The notes under the pieces were generated by a model. It saw nothing but the letters and a program-made list of their open reading frames with translations, did no database searches and was not told the DNA's origin. The translations under genes were made by a program, and so were the position numbers. Shown in pieces: positions 1-9,403 of a stretch of DNA of 64,000 bases; positions within the stretch are counted from its first letter, which is position 1; every line of letters begins with the position of its first letter. The DNA is from Micromonospora nigra (GTDB taxonomy: Bacteria > Actinomycetota > Actinomycetes > Mycobacteriales > Micromonosporaceae): NCBI RefSeq assembly GCF_900091585.1, contig NZ_FMHT01000003.1, positions 2,465,501 through 2,529,500 of the forward strand. Reading direction: 5' to 3'.

Positions 1-1
1 C

Positions 2-259
2 CCGGCCGGTCAGCCCGCCCGGATCGAGATCCCGCCGTTGAGCTTCGTCCAGCTCAACACCGAGGGCGAGCAGGTGCTCGGGCTCATCGGCCTGCGGGAG
101 AGCCTGCGCTCCGGCCAGAACGTCATGATGACGTTCGACTTCGGCAACGGCGTCGTCATCACCGGCCCCGCCCCGGTCGCCGTGCCGCTGACCGCCCCGC
201 CCGCACCGCCGCCGGTGATCGAGCGGCACACGGAGTTCGAGGGCGAGGACGGGCACTGA
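2..259 (+). CDS. C-terminal part of a PCu(A)C-like (copper chaperone/DUF461) protein, 5' end outside window
   Basis: The reading frame is open from base 2 and stops at 257-259, so only the last 85 residues are present. The visible part has a beta-strand segment with Gly-Leu-Ile-Gly-Leu followed by a 'slRsGQnVmmTFdFgnG' pattern. This resembles the end of the periplasmic copper-binding PCu(A)C fold, where a G-L..L..G..V.lt..F.k.G pattern recurs. A Pro/Ala-rich and then acidic tail closes the protein. The Met/His copper ligands would lie upstream and cannot be seen. Such lipoproteins often precede radA in actinobacteria (family knowledge). The identification is tentative. Confidence 0.45.
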   Translation, partial: PAGQPARIEIPPLSFVQLNTEGEQVLGLIGLRESLRSGQNVMMTFDFGNGVVITGPAPVAVPLTAPPAPPPVIERHTEFEGEDGH

Positions 260-335
260 GCGCCACCCCCTGATCGTCCGACGCCGTCGGCGTGGTGAAG
301 GCCACGTCGGCGGCGTCTTCGTCGTACCGGCGGGT

Positions 336-341
336 TAGCGT
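336..341 (+). promoter_or_regulatory. -10 box for leaderless radA transcript
   Basis: TAGCGT fits the actinobacterial TANNNT -10 consensus and lies exactly six bases before the GTG at 348. This puts the predicted transcript start on the start codon. No clear -35 is visible and there is no Shine-Dalgarno sequence. The same geometry recurs elsewhere in this window. Confidence 0.45.
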
Positions 342-347
342 CCGGGG

Positions 348-1799
348 GTGAGCACCTCCCGAGCGACCCCCGCGCGGGGCGCGGCCGGCGGGCGCGGCCG
401 GGCCGCCGCCCGCGAGCCCCGTCCCGCCTACGAGTGCGACGCCTGCGGCCACCAGCCCCCCAAGTGGGTCGGCCGCTGCCCGGAGTGCGGCGAGTGGGGT
501 TCGGTGGTCGAGTGCACCGTCACCGGCCCGACGGTGTCCGGCCGCGTGGTCAGCTCCCGGGTGCCCGCCGAGCCGGCCCGGCCGATCGCCACCATCAGCG
601 CCGCGCCGGCCCGCGCCCGGCCGACCGGGGTCAGCGAACTCGACCGCGTGCTCGGCGGCGGTCTCGTGCCCGGCGCGGTGGTGCTGCTCGCCGGCGAGCC
701 CGGGGTCGGCAAGTCCACCCTGCTGCTCGACGTGGCGCAGCAGTGGGCCGCCGGGGCGGGCAGCCCGTCGTTGGTGGTCAGCGGTGAGGAGTCGGTCAGC
801 CAGGTGCGGCTGCGCGCCGAGCGGATGGGCACGCTGCACGACCAGCTCTACCTGGCCGCCGAGAGCGACCTGGCGGCCGTGCTGGGTCACCTCGACGCGG
901 TCAAGCCCGGTCTGCTGGTGCTCGACTCGGTGCAGACCATCTCCACCACCGGCACGGAGGGCGTGCCCGGCGGGGTCACCCAGGTCCGCGCGGTCACCGC
1001 CGCGCTGGTCGCGGTCGCGAAGGAACGCGGCATCGCCACCGTGCTGGTCGGCCACGTCACCAAGGACGGCCAGGTCGCCGGTCCACGCGTGCTGGAGCAC
1101 CTGGTCGACGTGGTGCTGCACTTCGAGGGCGACAAGCACTCCTCCCTGCGGATGGTGCGCGGGGTCAAGAACCGGTTCGGCGCGGCCGACGAGGTGGGCT
1201 GCTTCGAGATGCACGAGGGCGGCATCAGCAGCCTCGCCGACCCGTCCGGGCTGTTCCTCACCCGCTACTCCGAGCCGGTCCCCGGCACCTGCGTGACGGT
1301 GGCGATGGAGGGGCGTCGGGCGCTGGTGACCGAGGTGCAGGCGCTGATCGGAGCGACGGTGGCCGGGTCTCCCCGGCGCACGGTCTCCGGGCTCGACTCG
1401 GCCCGGCTGGCGATGGTCCTGGCCGTGCTGCAACGTCGCACCGAGCGGCTGACCCTGCACGACCGGGAGGTCTTCGCCGCCACCGTGGGCGGCATCCGGG
1501 TGGTCGAGCCGGCCGCCGACCTCGCCGTGGCCCTCGCGGTGGCGTCGGGCGGCCTCAACCTGGCCATCGCCCCACACCTCGTCGCGATCGGCGAGGTCGG
1601 GCTGACCGGTGAACTCCGGCGGGTGGGCGCGGTGCCCCGGCGGCTGGCGGAGGCGGCCCGGCTGGGCTTCCGGCTGGCCCTGGTGCCACCCGGTTGCGGC
1701 CCGGAGAGCACCGGCGCCGGCCCCGAGCAGATGCGCGTGATCGAGGTCACCGACGTGCGGGCGGCGTTGCAGGCGGCGGCCCGCGCCTCGGCGGAGTGA
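348..1799 (+). CDS. radA: DNA repair protein RadA
   Basis: This 483-residue protein is a RecA-like branch-migration ATPase/helicase that processes recombination intermediates in the cytoplasm. In order it has an N-terminal basic stretch, a zinc finger with CxxC pairs at Cys30/Cys33 and Cys44/Cys47, a RecA core with Walker A GEPGVGKST at 116-124, the diagnostic RadA motif KNRFG at 274-278, and a C-terminal Lon-protease-like domain with 'EVGLTGELR'. Length is normal for the family. GTG at 348 is chosen because it gives a complete N-terminus and lies six bases after a TANNNT box. disA follows on the same strand after 96 bases, the usual radA-disA pairing in Gram-positive bacteria. Confidence 0.97.
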   Translation: MSTSRATPARGAAGGRGRAAAREPRPAYECDACGHQPPKWVGRCPECGEWGSVVECTVTGPTVSGRVVSSRVPAEPARPIATISAAPARARPTGVSELDRVLGGGLVPGAVVLLAGEPGVGKSTLLLDVAQQWAAGAGSPSLVVSGEESVSQVRLRAERMGTLHDQLYLAAESDLAAVLGHLDAVKPGLLVLDSVQTISTTGTEGVPGGVTQVRAVTAALVAVAKERGIATVLVGHVTKDGQVAGPRVLEHLVDVVLHFEGDKHSSLRMVRGVKNRFGAADEVGCFEMHEGGISSLADPSGLFLTRYSEPVPGTCVTVAMEGRRALVTEVQALIGATVAGSPRRTVSGLDSARLAMVLAVLQRRTERLTLHDREVFAATVGGIRVVEPAADLAVALAVASGGLNLAIAPHLVAIGEVGLTGELRRVGAVPRRLAEAARLGFRLALVPPGCGPESTGAGPEQMRVIEVTDVRAALQAAARASAE

Positions 1800-1883
1800 C
1801 CGCGGTGACGACACACCCAGGTCAGGCCGGGACATCGTGACACATCACAGTAACCACGACAGCACCCACCGCAGGGCAGTCCG

Positions 1884-1889
1884 TAGACT
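1884..1889 (+). promoter_or_regulatory. -10 box for leaderless disA transcript
   Basis: TAGACT fits TANNNT and ends six bases before the GTG at 1896. This favours 1896 over the GTG at 1890 and suggests a leaderless mRNA. About 40 bases upstream (1837-1848) lies GTGA-CACA-TCAC, a small inverted repeat of unknown meaning. Confidence 0.45.
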
Positions 1890-1895
1890 GTGCCA

Positions 1896-3074
1896 GTGCC
1901 GATTGACCGCGACACCACCAAGCCTGCCGGCGCGACGCCCCACGCCCGCACCGGTGCTGTGGGCTCGCCGGCCCGTCCGATCAACGTGAGCGTGACCGGG
2001 GGCGGCGGCGCCGGCGACCCGCTGCGCGCGAACCTGGCCCTCATGGCGCCGGGCACGGCGCTGCGCGACGGGCTGGAACGCATCCTGCGCGGCCGGACGG
2101 GTGCCCTGATCGTGCTCGGCTACGACAAGGTGGTCGAAGGGCTGTGCACCGGCGGCTTCCCGCTGGACGTCGAGTTCTCCGCCACCCGCGTCCGCGAGCT
2201 GTGCAAGATGGACGGCGCGGTGGTGCTCTCCAGCGACGGCACCCGGATCGTCCGGGCCGCCGTGCACCTGATGCCCGACCCGACGATCCCCACCGAAGAG
2301 TCCGGCACCCGTCACCGGACCGCCGAACGGGTCGCCCGCCAGACCGGCTACCCCGTCATCTCGGTCAGCCAGTCGATGCGGATCATCAGTCTCTACGTCA
2401 ACGGCCAGCGACACGTGCTGGACGACTCCGCAGCCATCCTGTCCCGCGCCAATCAGGCGCTGGCCACCCTGGAACGCTACAAGCTGCGGCTCGACGAGGT
2501 CTCCGGCACGCTGTCGGCGCTGGAGATCGAAGATCTGGTCACCGTCCGTGACGCGGTGGCGGTCGTGCAGCGGCTGGAGATGGTCCGCCGGATCGCCGAC
2601 GAGATCGCCGGGTACGTGGTCGAGCTGGGCACCGACGGCCGGCTGCTCGCGTTGCAGCTCGACGAGCTGATGGCCGGCGTGGACGCCGACCGCACCCTGG
2701 TCATCCGCGACTACCTGCCCACCGGCCGGAAGCCCCGCACGCTGGACGAGGCGCTGGTCGAGCTGGATCTGCTCTCCGCCACCGAGCTGATCGACCTGGT
2801 CGCGGTGGCCAAGGCGATCGGCTACCCGGCCGCCTCCGACGCCCTGGACGCGGCGGTCAGCCCGCGCGGGTTCCGCCTTCTGGCCAAGGTGCCCCGACTG
2901 CCGGTGACGGTGGTGGACCGCCTCGTCGTGCACTTCGGCAGCCTCCAGCGGCTGCTCGGCGCGACCGTGGAGGATCTCCAGGCCGTCGACGGCGTCGGCG
3001 ACGCCCGCGCCCGGGGCGTCCGCGAGGGCCTGTCGCGGCTCGCCGAGGCGTCCATCCTGGAGCGGTACGTCTGA
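1896..3074 (+). CDS. disA: DNA integrity scanning diadenylate cyclase DisA
   Basis: DisA converts two ATP to cyclic di-AMP and reports on branched DNA. The 392-residue protein has the N-terminal DAC domain with the catalytic Asp-Gly-Ala at 106-108 and the RHR(T) ATP-binding motif at 139-142. A helical linker follows, then C-terminal helix-hairpin-helix segments ('[19 protein letters not shown]') that bind DNA junctions. The alternative start is GTG 1890, two codons earlier; 1896 is preferred because of the -10 box spacing. RadA is known to inhibit DisA in Bacillus (established), and the two genes are adjacent here. No c-di-AMP riboswitch was recognised in the window. Confidence 0.96.
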   Translation: MPIDRDTTKPAGATPHARTGAVGSPARPINVSVTGGGGAGDPLRANLALMAPGTALRDGLERILRGRTGALIVLGYDKVVEGLCTGGFPLDVEFSATRVRELCKMDGAVVLSSDGTRIVRAAVHLMPDPTIPTEESGTRHRTAERVARQTGYPVISVSQSMRIISLYVNGQRHVLDDSAAILSRANQALATLERYKLRLDEVSGTLSALEIEDLVTVRDAVAVVQRLEMVRRIADEIAGYVVELGTDGRLLALQLDELMAGVDADRTLVIRDYLPTGRKPRTLDEALVELDLLSATELIDLVAVAKAIGYPAASDALDAAVSPRGFRLLAKVPRLPVTVVDRLVVHFGSLQRLLGATVEDLQAVDGVGDARARGVREGLSRLAEASILERYV

Positions 3075-3095
3075 CCGGCGGCCCGCCCGCGTCGC

Positions 3096-3806
3096 TCAGC
3101 CGGTGAGGGTCAGCTTCACCGGAGCGCTGAGCTTGGTGCCGACCCGGGCGAAGACCTCGTAGCTGCCAGCCGGCGGGGTCGGCCCGTTGGCCACCCCGTC
3201 GGCGCACCGGGTGCTCGCCCGGCCGTTCCAGGTCACCTGGTACGAGCGTTCGAAGCCGGCGGTGAAGGACTGCACGTCCGACCCGTTGGCGGTGCCGCAC
3301 GTGTCCGAGGACCAGACCTTCTCCGCGCCGGACTTGATGAACAGTTCCTGCTCGTCCGCGCCGACATCCCGGCTGCACGTCCGCTCCGCCCGGTTGCGGA
3401 TCCTCAGTTTCAGGTCCACGGGCGCGCCCCGCACCACGGTCGCGGGCAACGGCACCGCCGTCACCGTCAGCTCGGCGTCCGCGCAGGCGCCCGCGTCGGC
3501 CACCGGGGCGACCGGGGCCGGGGGGTTGTCGGTCAGGCTGGGCTCGACCGACGGGTCGGTGCCCGGTTCGGCCGACCCGCCCGGCACCGGCAGACCGGTC
3601 TGCGGGGTGAGCGCCGAACCGGTGGCCTCCGGCGTCGTCCCGCCGGACGCGCCCGAGTTCGGCTGCCCGTCCTTCGCGTCGCGATCCGGATCCGGACCGT
3701 TACAGGAGTAGAGCAGAACAATCAGGAAGAGCAGACCTGCTCCGAGCACGACGGCACGACGCCGCCAGTACACGGCAGGGGGCAGGGGGCCGACCGTCAG
3801 ACGCAT
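3096..3806 (-). CDS. membrane-anchored secreted protein of unknown function
   Basis: The 236-residue product has a short cytoplasmic start, one transmembrane segment ('AVVLGAGLLFLIVLLYSC', about 17-34), an 80-residue Pro/Gly/Ser/Thr-rich linker and a C-terminal beta-rich domain of about 130 residues. That domain has five cysteines and resembles the DUF4232/immunoglobulin-like extracellular domains of actinobacteria. The Cys after the hydrophobic stretch could be a lipobox cysteine, though the surrounding residues are not ideal. ATG 3806 is chosen over an upstream in-frame codon because the extra 28 residues are Arg/Cys-rich and non-homologous in appearance. TACGGT lies eight bases upstream. 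It converges with disA. Function is unknown. Confidence 0.75.
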   Translation of the reverse strand: MRLTVGPLPPAVYWRRRAVVLGAGLLFLIVLLYSCNGPDPDRDAKDGQPNSGASGGTTPEATGSALTPQTGLPVPGGSAEPGTDPSVEPSLTDNPPAPVAPVADAGACADAELTVTAVPLPATVVRGAPVDLKLRIRNRAERTCSRDVGADEQELFIKSGAEKVWSSDTCGTANGSDVQSFTAGFERSYQVTWNGRASTRCADGVANGPTPPAGSYEVFARVGTKLSAPVKLTLTG

Positions 3807-3959
3807 GATGCCCCACCGTAGCGGCGTGGCGCGTCGCCGGCAGCAGCGACGCGCCGGGACGCGCCCGACCCGCTCCCGGCGACCATCCACATGCGACAGT
3901 CAGCCGGCCGAGTGGTCACCGGGAGTCACCACCGCAGCCTGACCGCCGCCCGGCCGTCA

Positions 3960-4535
3960 TCAGAGGTAGACCTTGCGTTGGTAGACGGCGTGAGCCCCCG
4001 CCACCCGGTCGAGGAACAGCAGACCGGCACAGTGGTCGATCTCGTGCTGCAGCGCCCGCGCCTCGAACGCGTCCGTCGCCAGGCGCACCTTCTCTCCCGT
4101 GCCGGGCAGCATGCCCTCGACCACCAGCCGACCGGCCCGCTTCACGTCGCCGGTCAGGTCGGGCACCGACATGCAGCCCTCCCGCCCCGCCTTCCAGCGG
4201 GACGCCTCCACCACGCGGGCGTTGCACAGCACGAACGTCCCGTGCACCGTCACCGCCTTCGGGTGCCCGGTGACGTCCACCGCGAAGACCTGGGCCTCCA
4301 CGCCCACCTGCGGGGCGGCCAGACCGACGCAGCCCGGCGACACCCGCATCGTGGCGATCAGGTCGGCCGCCAGCCGCACCGTCTCGTCGGCCGTCGGATC
4401 CACCTCGCCGGCCGCCCGGCTGAGCACCGGATTCGGCGCCGACACCACCGGCAGCACGCACCCCGGCACCGTCAGCGCCTCCGGCGTCCAACCGCCGAGC
4501 CCCACGTACCCCGTGGTCGTCTCCCCGCCGCTCAC
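3960..4535 (-). CDS. def: peptide deformylase
   Basis: This enzyme removes the N-formyl group from nascent proteins, using a bound divalent metal. The 191-residue protein carries the three family motifs: GLAAPQVG (motif 1), EGCMS (motif 2, with the metal-binding Cys) and HEIDH at 164-168 (motif 3, two His ligands and the catalytic Glu). A much longer in-frame extension upstream is an artefact of GC-rich sequence. The start at GTG 4535 overlaps the stop of the ACT-domain gene (GTGA), indicating translational coupling. Actinobacteria often carry several deformylase paralogues, so this may be one of two or more. Confidence 0.94.
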   Translation of the reverse strand: MSGGETTTGYVGLGGWTPEALTVPGCVLPVVSAPNPVLSRAAGEVDPTADETVRLAADLIATMRVSPGCVGLAAPQVGVEAQVFAVDVTGHPKAVTVHGTFVLCNARVVEASRWKAGREGCMSVPDLTGDVKRAGRLVVEGMLPGTGEKVRLATDAFEARALQHEIDHCAGLLFLDRVAGAHAVYQRKVYL

Positions 4536-5044
4536 AGCAGGTCCGGATCGGCCGGTCGGAGGGTGACGTCGACACCCAGCTCGGCCGCAGCCGTCGCGAG
4601 TCGGGCGGCCAACCCGCCGGCCACCCCCGGCGGCAGGTCCACCTCGGCCACCACGACGTAGAGCGCCCCGGCCAGCCGGGTGCTCAGATCCGTCACGTTG
4701 CCGCCCTCGTCGGCCAGCACCCGGGTCATCGCCGCGACGATGCCCATCCGGTCCGCGCCGTGCACCGCCATCACGTACGGCTCGCCGGCCGACTCGGCAG
4801 CACCGTCCGGGGTGACCGCGCGTACGGTCGCCAGCAGCTGGCCGTCGGCGGCCAGCGGCACCAGCGCCGCCTCGACCTCGACGGCGGCCGGCCCGACACA
4901 GATCAGGGTCATCGCGAAGTGCCCCCGCAGCCGCGTCATCGTGCTGTCGGTGAGGTTCGCCCCGAGCCGGGCGAGCACCTCCGCGACGTCGGCCACGATG
5001 CCCGGCCGGTCCCGGCCGATGACAGTGATCGCAAGCTCGTTCAT
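4532..5044 (-). CDS. tandem ACT-domain protein (GcvR-like)
   Basis: The 170-residue protein consists almost entirely of two ACT domains. The first starts 'ITVIGRDRPGIVADVAEVLARLGANLTDS' and the second has 'VHGADRMGIVAAMTRVLADEGGNVTDL'. ACT pairs bind amino acids, and the closest named family is GcvR, a glycine-cleavage regulator. The actual ligand and partner are unknown. ATG 5044 is chosen because the ACT fold begins immediately after it; CAGAAT, a near-match to a -10 box, lies six bases upstream. It is coupled to def downstream by a GTGA overlap. It diverges from mutY (85 bases between starts). Confidence 0.85.
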   Translation of the reverse strand: MNELAITVIGRDRPGIVADVAEVLARLGANLTDSTMTRLRGHFAMTLICVGPAAVEVEAALVPLAADGQLLATVRAVTPDGAAESAGEPYVMAVHGADRMGIVAAMTRVLADEGGNVTDLSTRLAGALYVVVAEVDLPPGVAGGLAARLATAAAELGVDVTLRPADPDLL

Positions 5045-5129
5045 CCGGGCATTCTGCCCGATCGGGCCGGCACTCCCCGACACGCCCCGCCCGGACCGCC
5101 CACCCAGCGGGACCTGCACGCATGGGATC

Positions 5130-6047
5130 ATGGACGACGCGATGACAGAACCCGATTTCGCCACCCTGGTCAGCCGGTGGTACGAGCGCAACGCCCGCGA
5201 CCTGCCCTGGCGCAAGCCGGACGTCGGCGCCTGGGCCATCCTGGTCAGCGAGGTCATGCTCCAGCAGACCCCCGTCGTGCGGGTGGTGCCCGCCTGGGAG
5301 GCGTGGATGGCACGCTGGCCGGTGCCGGCCGCGCTGGCCGCGGACAGCCCGGCGGAGGCGATCCGGATGTGGGGCCGGCTCGGCTACCCCCGGCGCGCGG
5401 TCCGCCTGCGCGACTGCGCGGTGGCGATCGTGGAACGGCACGGCGGCGACGTCCCCGACCGGCTGGACCACCTGCTGGCCCTGCCCGGCGTCGGGACGTA
5501 CACCGCGCGGGCGGTTGCCGCCTTCGCGTACGGGCAGCGTCATCCGGTGGTCGACACCAACGTTCGCCGGGTCGTCTGCCGGGCGGTGGCCGGTGAGCCC
5601 GACGCCGGACCGGCGACCCGCCCCGCCGACCTGGTGGCCACCGAGGAACTGCTCCCCGTCGAGCCGGCCGCCGCCGCCCTCACCAGCGCGGCCATCATGG
5701 AACTCGGTGCCGTGGTGTGCACCGCCCGCTCGCCCCGCTGCGCCGGGTGCCCCGTCGAGGGCATCTGTGCGTGGCGGGCCAGCGGTCGGGTCGCCCCCGA
5801 AGGCCCCAGCCGCCGCCCCCAGCGGTACGCCGGCACCGACCGGCAGGTCCGCGGCCTGCTGCTCGGCGTGCTCCGCGAGACGACGGGCCCGGTTCCGCGC
5901 CAACGTCTCGACCAGGTGTGGACCGACGACGTGCAACGATCCCGAGCCCTGGCCGGCCTCGTCACCGACGGACTCGTCGAACCGGTCGGCGAGGCGTCGT
6001 ACCGCCTGGTCGGCGACGGTCCGCCGGCCGCCCCGGCGCTCGCCTGA
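5130..6047 (+). CDS. mutY: A/G-specific adenine glycosylase
   Basis: MutY removes adenine mispaired with 8-oxoguanine in base-excision repair. In this 305-residue protein the catalytic Glu is in 'SEVMLQQTPV' (Glu41). A helix-hairpin-helix 'LPGVGTYTARAVAAFAYG' is followed by the catalytic Asp142 in 'VVDTNV'. The 4Fe-4S ligands are Cys197, Cys204, Cys207 and Cys213 (C-x6-C-x2-C-x5-C). The C-terminal part after the cluster is only about 90 residues, so the MutT-like 8-oxoG recognition domain is reduced, as is common in actinobacterial MutY. ATG 5142 is an alternative start four codons later. A strong bidirectional terminator follows. Confidence 0.93.
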   Translation: MDDAMTEPDFATLVSRWYERNARDLPWRKPDVGAWAILVSEVMLQQTPVVRVVPAWEAWMARWPVPAALAADSPAEAIRMWGRLGYPRRAVRLRDCAVAIVERHGGDVPDRLDHLLALPGVGTYTARAVAAFAYGQRHPVVDTNVRRVVCRAVAGEPDAGPATRPADLVATEELLPVEPAAAALTSAAIMELGAVVCTARSPRCAGCPVEGICAWRASGRVAPEGPSRRPQRYAGTDRQVRGLLLGVLRETTGPVPRQRLDQVWTDDVQRSRALAGLVTDGLVEPVGEASYRLVGDGPPAAPALA

Positions 6048-6094
6048 TCCCGAGGGCCCGCGCACCGGTGGGCGGGTGAGCGGCCCCAGGAACG

Positions 6095-6130
6095 GCGGTG
6101 GCCCGGTGGCTGCTGCCACCGGGCCACCGC
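6095..6130. terminator. bidirectional terminator between mutY and clpC
   Basis: Perfect 16-bp inverted repeat (GCGGTGGCCCGGTGGC and its complement) with a 4-base loop TGCT, placed between two convergent genes. There is no long T run, which is normal in high-GC actinobacteria. Confidence 0.85.
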
Positions 6131-6139
6131 ACTTCTCGA

Positions 6140-8680
6140 TCAGCCGGCTTGCTGCTCGTCCGCCCCTGCGGCGGTGCCGCTGAGGTCGGCGGGGACGGCG
6201 TCCGGTACGTCTACCGGACGGTCCGAACCCCGGAAGACGAGCTTCGACTTGTCGACGTCGTTCGGATCGCCCTCGCAGTCCACCACCACGATCTGACCCG
6301 GGGTCAGCTCGTTGAACAGGATCCGCTCGGACAGGTTGTCCTCGATGTCCCGCTGGATCGTGCGACGCAGCGGACGGGCACCGAGCACCGGGTCGAAGCC
6401 CTTGGTCGCCAGGTACTTCTTGGCGCTGTCGGTCAGCTCCAGGCCCATGTCCTTGTTGCGCAGCTGGGTCTCGATCCGCTGGATCATGATGTCGACGATC
6501 GACAGGATCTCGTTCTGGCGCAGCTGGTGGAAGACGATCGTGTCGTCGATCCGGTTCAGGAACTCGGGCCGGAAGTGCTGCTTCAGCTCGTCGTTGACCT
6601 TCTGCTTCATCCGGTCGTAGTTCGAGTCCGCGTCCTCCGACGCCTGGAAGCCCAGCGACACGGCCTTCGCCACGTCACGGGTGCCCAGGTTGGTGGTCAG
6701 GATGATGACCGTGTTCTTGAAGTCCACGATCCGGCCCTGACCGTCGGTGAGACGGCCGTCCTCCAGGATCTGGAGCAGCGTGTTGAACACGTCCGGGTGG
6801 GCCTTCTCGATCTCGTCGAAGAGGACCACCGAGAACGGCCGACGCCGCACCTTCTCGGTCAGCTGCCCACCCTCGTCGTAGCCGACGTAGCCGGGAGGGG
6901 CACCCACCAGCCGGGACACCGTGTAACGGTCGTGGAACTCGGACATGTCCAGCTGGATCAGCGCGTCCTCGCTGCCGAACAGGAACTCGGCGAGCGCCTT
7001 CGACAGCTCGGTCTTCCCGACGCCGGACGGGCCGGCGAAGATGAACGAGCCCGACGGGCGCTTCGGGTCCTTCAGGCCGGCCCGGGTACGCCGGATCGCC
7101 TTCGAGACCGCCTTGACCGCGTCCTCCTGGCCGATGACGCGCTTGTGCAGCTCGTCCTCCATGCGCAGCAGGCGGGAGGTCTCCTCCTCGGTCAGCTTGT
7201 AGACCGGGATGCCCGTCCAGTTGCCGAGGACCTCGGCGATCTGCTCGTCGTCGACCTCGCTGACGACGTCCAGGTCGCCGGCCTTCCACTCCTTCTCCCG
7301 CTGGGCCTTCTGGCCGAGCAGCTGCTTCTCCTTGTCGCGCAGCTGGGCGGCGCGCTCGAAGTCCTGCGCGTCGATCGCGGACTCCTTGTCGCGACGCACC
7401 TGGGCGATGCGCTCGTCGAAGTCCCGCAGGTCTGGCGGGGCGGTCATCCGGCGGATGCGCATCCGGGCACCGGCCTCGTCGATCAGGTCGATCGCCTTGT
7501 CCGGCAGGAAGCGGTCGGAGATGTACCGGTCGGCCAGCGTCGCGGCAGCCACCAGGGCGGCGTCGGTGATCGAGACGCGGTGGTGCGCCTCGTACCGGTC
7601 GCGCAGGCCCTTGAGGATCTCGATGGTGTGGGCCAGGGACGGCTCACCCACCTGGATCGGCTGGAAGCGGCGCTCCAGCGCGGCGTCCTTCTCCAGGTGC
7701 TTGCGGTATTCGTCCAGCGTGGTTGCGCCGATGGTCTGCAGCTCGCCGCGGGCCAGCATCGGCTTGAGGATGCTCGCCGCGTCGATCGCGCCCTCGGCGG
7801 CACCCGCGCCGACCAGGGTGTGGATCTCGTCGATGAACAGGATGATGTCGCCGCGGGTGCGGATCTCCTTGAGCACCTTCTTCAGGCGCTCCTCGAAGTC
7901 ACCGCGGTAGCGGGAGCCGGCGACCAGGGCACCCAGGTCGAGGGTGTAGAGCTGCTTGTCCTTCAGCGTCTCGGGCACCTCGCCCTTGATGATCTTCTGG
8001 GACAGCCCCTCCACCACGGCCGTCTTCCCGACGCCGGGCTCACCGATCAGGACCGGGTTGTTCTTGGTGCGGCGGGAGAGCACCTGCATGACCCGCTCGA
8101 TTTCCTTCTCGCGCCCGATGACCGGGTCGAGCTTGCCCTCGCGGGCGGCCTGGGTCAGGTTCCGGCCGAACTGGTCCAGCACCAGGCTGGTCGACGGCGC
8201 GGCCTCACCCGGTGCGGCGCCCGCCGCGGCGGGCTCCTTGCCCTGGTAGCCGGAGAGCAGCTGGATGACCTGCTGGCGGACCCGGTTGAGGTCGGCGCCG
8301 AGCTTGACCAGCACCTGGGCGGCGACGCCCTCGCCCTCGCGGATCAGGCCGAGCAGGATGTGCTCCGTGCCGATGTAGTTGTGGCCGAGCTGAAGCGCCT
8401 CGCGCAGCGACAGCTCGAGCACCTTCTTGGCTCGCGGCGTGAACGGGATGTGCCCGCTGGGCGCCTGCTGGCCCTGGCCGATGATCTCCTCGACCTGCTG
8501 GCGCACGCCCTCCAGGGAGATGCCGAGGCTCTCCAGAGCCTTGGCGGCGACACCCTCACCCTCGTGGATCAGGCCCAGCAGGATGTGTTCCGTACCGATG
8601 TAGTTGTGGTTGAGCATCCGGGCCTCTTCTTGGGCCAGGACGACAACCCGTCGCGCTCGGTCGGTGAACCGCTCGAACAT
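6140..8680 (-). CDS. clpC: ATP-dependent Clp protease ATP-binding subunit ClpC
   Basis: ClpC is the Hsp100 unfoldase that feeds substrates to the ClpP protease. The 846-residue protein has two Clp_N repeats (each with '[13 protein letters not shown]'), AAA+ module 1 with Walker A GEPGVGKT at 213-220, and a UVR/M-domain coiled coil around 415-445. AAA+ module 2 has Walker A GPSGVGKT near 546-553, and a Clp D2-small domain ends the protein. The start [13 protein letters not shown] is the near-invariant ClpC N-terminus, so ATG 8680 is chosen over an upstream GTG/ATG. A GAGG sequence lies a few bases upstream. The 740 bases upstream are gene-free and contain a DnaA-box cluster. Confidence 0.98.
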   Translation of the reverse strand: MFERFTDRARRVVVLAQEEARMLNHNYIGTEHILLGLIHEGEGVAAKALESLGISLEGVRQQVEEIIGQGQQAPSGHIPFTPRAKKVLELSLREALQLGHNYIGTEHILLGLIREGEGVAAQVLVKLGADLNRVRQQVIQLLSGYQGKEPAAAGAAPGEAAPSTSLVLDQFGRNLTQAAREGKLDPVIGREKEIERVMQVLSRRTKNNPVLIGEPGVGKTAVVEGLSQKIIKGEVPETLKDKQLYTLDLGALVAGSRYRGDFEERLKKVLKEIRTRGDIILFIDEIHTLVGAGAAEGAIDAASILKPMLARGELQTIGATTLDEYRKHLEKDAALERRFQPIQVGEPSLAHTIEILKGLRDRYEAHHRVSITDAALVAAATLADRYISDRFLPDKAIDLIDEAGARMRIRRMTAPPDLRDFDERIAQVRRDKESAIDAQDFERAAQLRDKEKQLLGQKAQREKEWKAGDLDVVSEVDDEQIAEVLGNWTGIPVYKLTEEETSRLLRMEDELHKRVIGQEDAVKAVSKAIRRTRAGLKDPKRPSGSFIFAGPSGVGKTELSKALAEFLFGSEDALIQLDMSEFHDRYTVSRLVGAPPGYVGYDEGGQLTEKVRRRPFSVVLFDEIEKAHPDVFNTLLQILEDGRLTDGQGRIVDFKNTVIILTTNLGTRDVAKAVSLGFQASEDADSNYDRMKQKVNDELKQHFRPEFLNRIDDTIVFHQLRQNEILSIVDIMIQRIETQLRNKDMGLELTDSAKKYLATKGFDPVLGARPLRRTIQRDIEDNLSERILFNELTPGQIVVVDCEGDPNDVDKSKLVFRGSDRPVDVPDAVPADLSGTAAGADEQQAG

Positions 8681-8970
8681 GCCCTCGTGCTCCTCACGTG
8701 CCGTGCGCACTCGATCTTGATGGTCAAGACTCTCGGCGGGGCCGGGTGCGCGGACGTCCGGGACGGGCGTCCGTGCCTCATTACTCTATCGCCGCGAACC
8801 GACTCGGCTGACCTCGTGTGTCCGCGCCGGGGGCCTGGTACGCGCCGTTTTGCACAACCCTGCGCGCTCAGCGCATGTTCCGGGCCCCCCGCCTGTACGC
8901 GCAGAGCGAAATTCGCCGACCCCCGAAACCCCCCATCGACACCCTCGGCCGCCCCGGCGGACACCCCGAC

Positions 8971-9033
8971 TCGTCCACAGCCTGTGGACAACTCGTCCAC
9001 GGCCTGTGGACAACCGACTGGGCCTGTGGACGC
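8971..9033. promoter_or_regulatory. cluster of DnaA-box-like sites
   Basis: Two exact copies of TGTGGACAA (8983-8991 and 9005-9013) are the reverse complement of the high-GC DnaA box TTGTCCACA. A third near-copy, TGTGGACGC, is at 9025-9033. On the other strand TCGTCCACA (8971-8979, one mismatch) and TCGTCCACG (8993-9001, two mismatches) face them. The sites come from a tandem 22-base repeat (8971-8992, 8993-9014) with a degenerate third copy, so like sites lie 20-22 bases apart, about two helical turns. It lies in the clpC upstream region, far from any recognisable dnaA/dnaN. Confidence 0.7.
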
Positions 9034-9314
9034 CCCGGAGCGCCGGCCGCCACGAGGGCGAGTGACGGCAGGCACCGGAGGACGGTGCCACCGCGCGCGC
9101 CGGCACGTCGGCACGCACGGCCCGGCGACATGACAGGCGCGGGAGGTCCGGGTCGCGGCAGGGCGTCGCCGCACCGACGTGACAACGGCCACACGCGCGA
9201 CCAAGGGCCCAGGCCCGCTGCCGGGCGGGGCCGCCGCCGGGCACGGGGGCCCGACGCCGGCACGGGAGCCGACGCCGGGGGCGCAGCCCCGCCGCCGGGC
9301 ACGGGCCCGGGGCC

Positions 9315-9368
9315 GGCCACAGGTCCGAGGCAGGCCACAGGCACGAGGCAGGCCACAGGTCCGACGAC
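9315..9368. repeat. three tandem 18-base repeats upstream of the lsr2 terminator
   Basis: Units at 9315-9332, 9333-9350 and 9351-9368 all begin GGCCACAGG. The first two differ at two positions and the third is degenerate at its end. No coding role is apparent. Confidence 0.6.
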
Positions 9369-9403
9369 GCCGGGCCCGGAGATCGTCTCCGGGCCCGGCG
9401 TCG
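9365..9403 (-). terminator. terminator of lsr2
   Basis: Perfect 18-bp stem (CGACGCCGGGCCCGGAGA and complement) with a 3-base loop TCG, starting 18 bases after the lsr2 stop codon. It would isolate lsr2 from the clpC regulatory region. Confidence 0.85.

Noticed and set aside
159..1835. Long open frame antisense to radA, and many similar long frames opposite other genes
   Set aside because: They arise from GC-rich codon bias; the translations are low-complexity Arg/Gly/Pro/His sequence without domains, and the sense frames carry clear family motifs.
1837..1849. CRP-like site GTGACACATCACA upstream of disA
   Set aside because: The half-sites are two bases too close compared with the TGTGA-N6-TCACA consensus.
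4536..6119. In-frame upstream extension of peptide deformylase to a 719-residue product
   Set aside because: The extension is antisense to mutY and the ACT-domain gene and lacks protein-like sequence; the GTGA overlap at 4532-4535 gives the proper start.
8716..8728. CTTGA-TGG-TCAAG as an HspR (HAIR) or ClgR operator for clpC
   Set aside because: The spacer is three bases rather than the seven of the HAIR consensus, and it does not match the ClgR half-site spacing.
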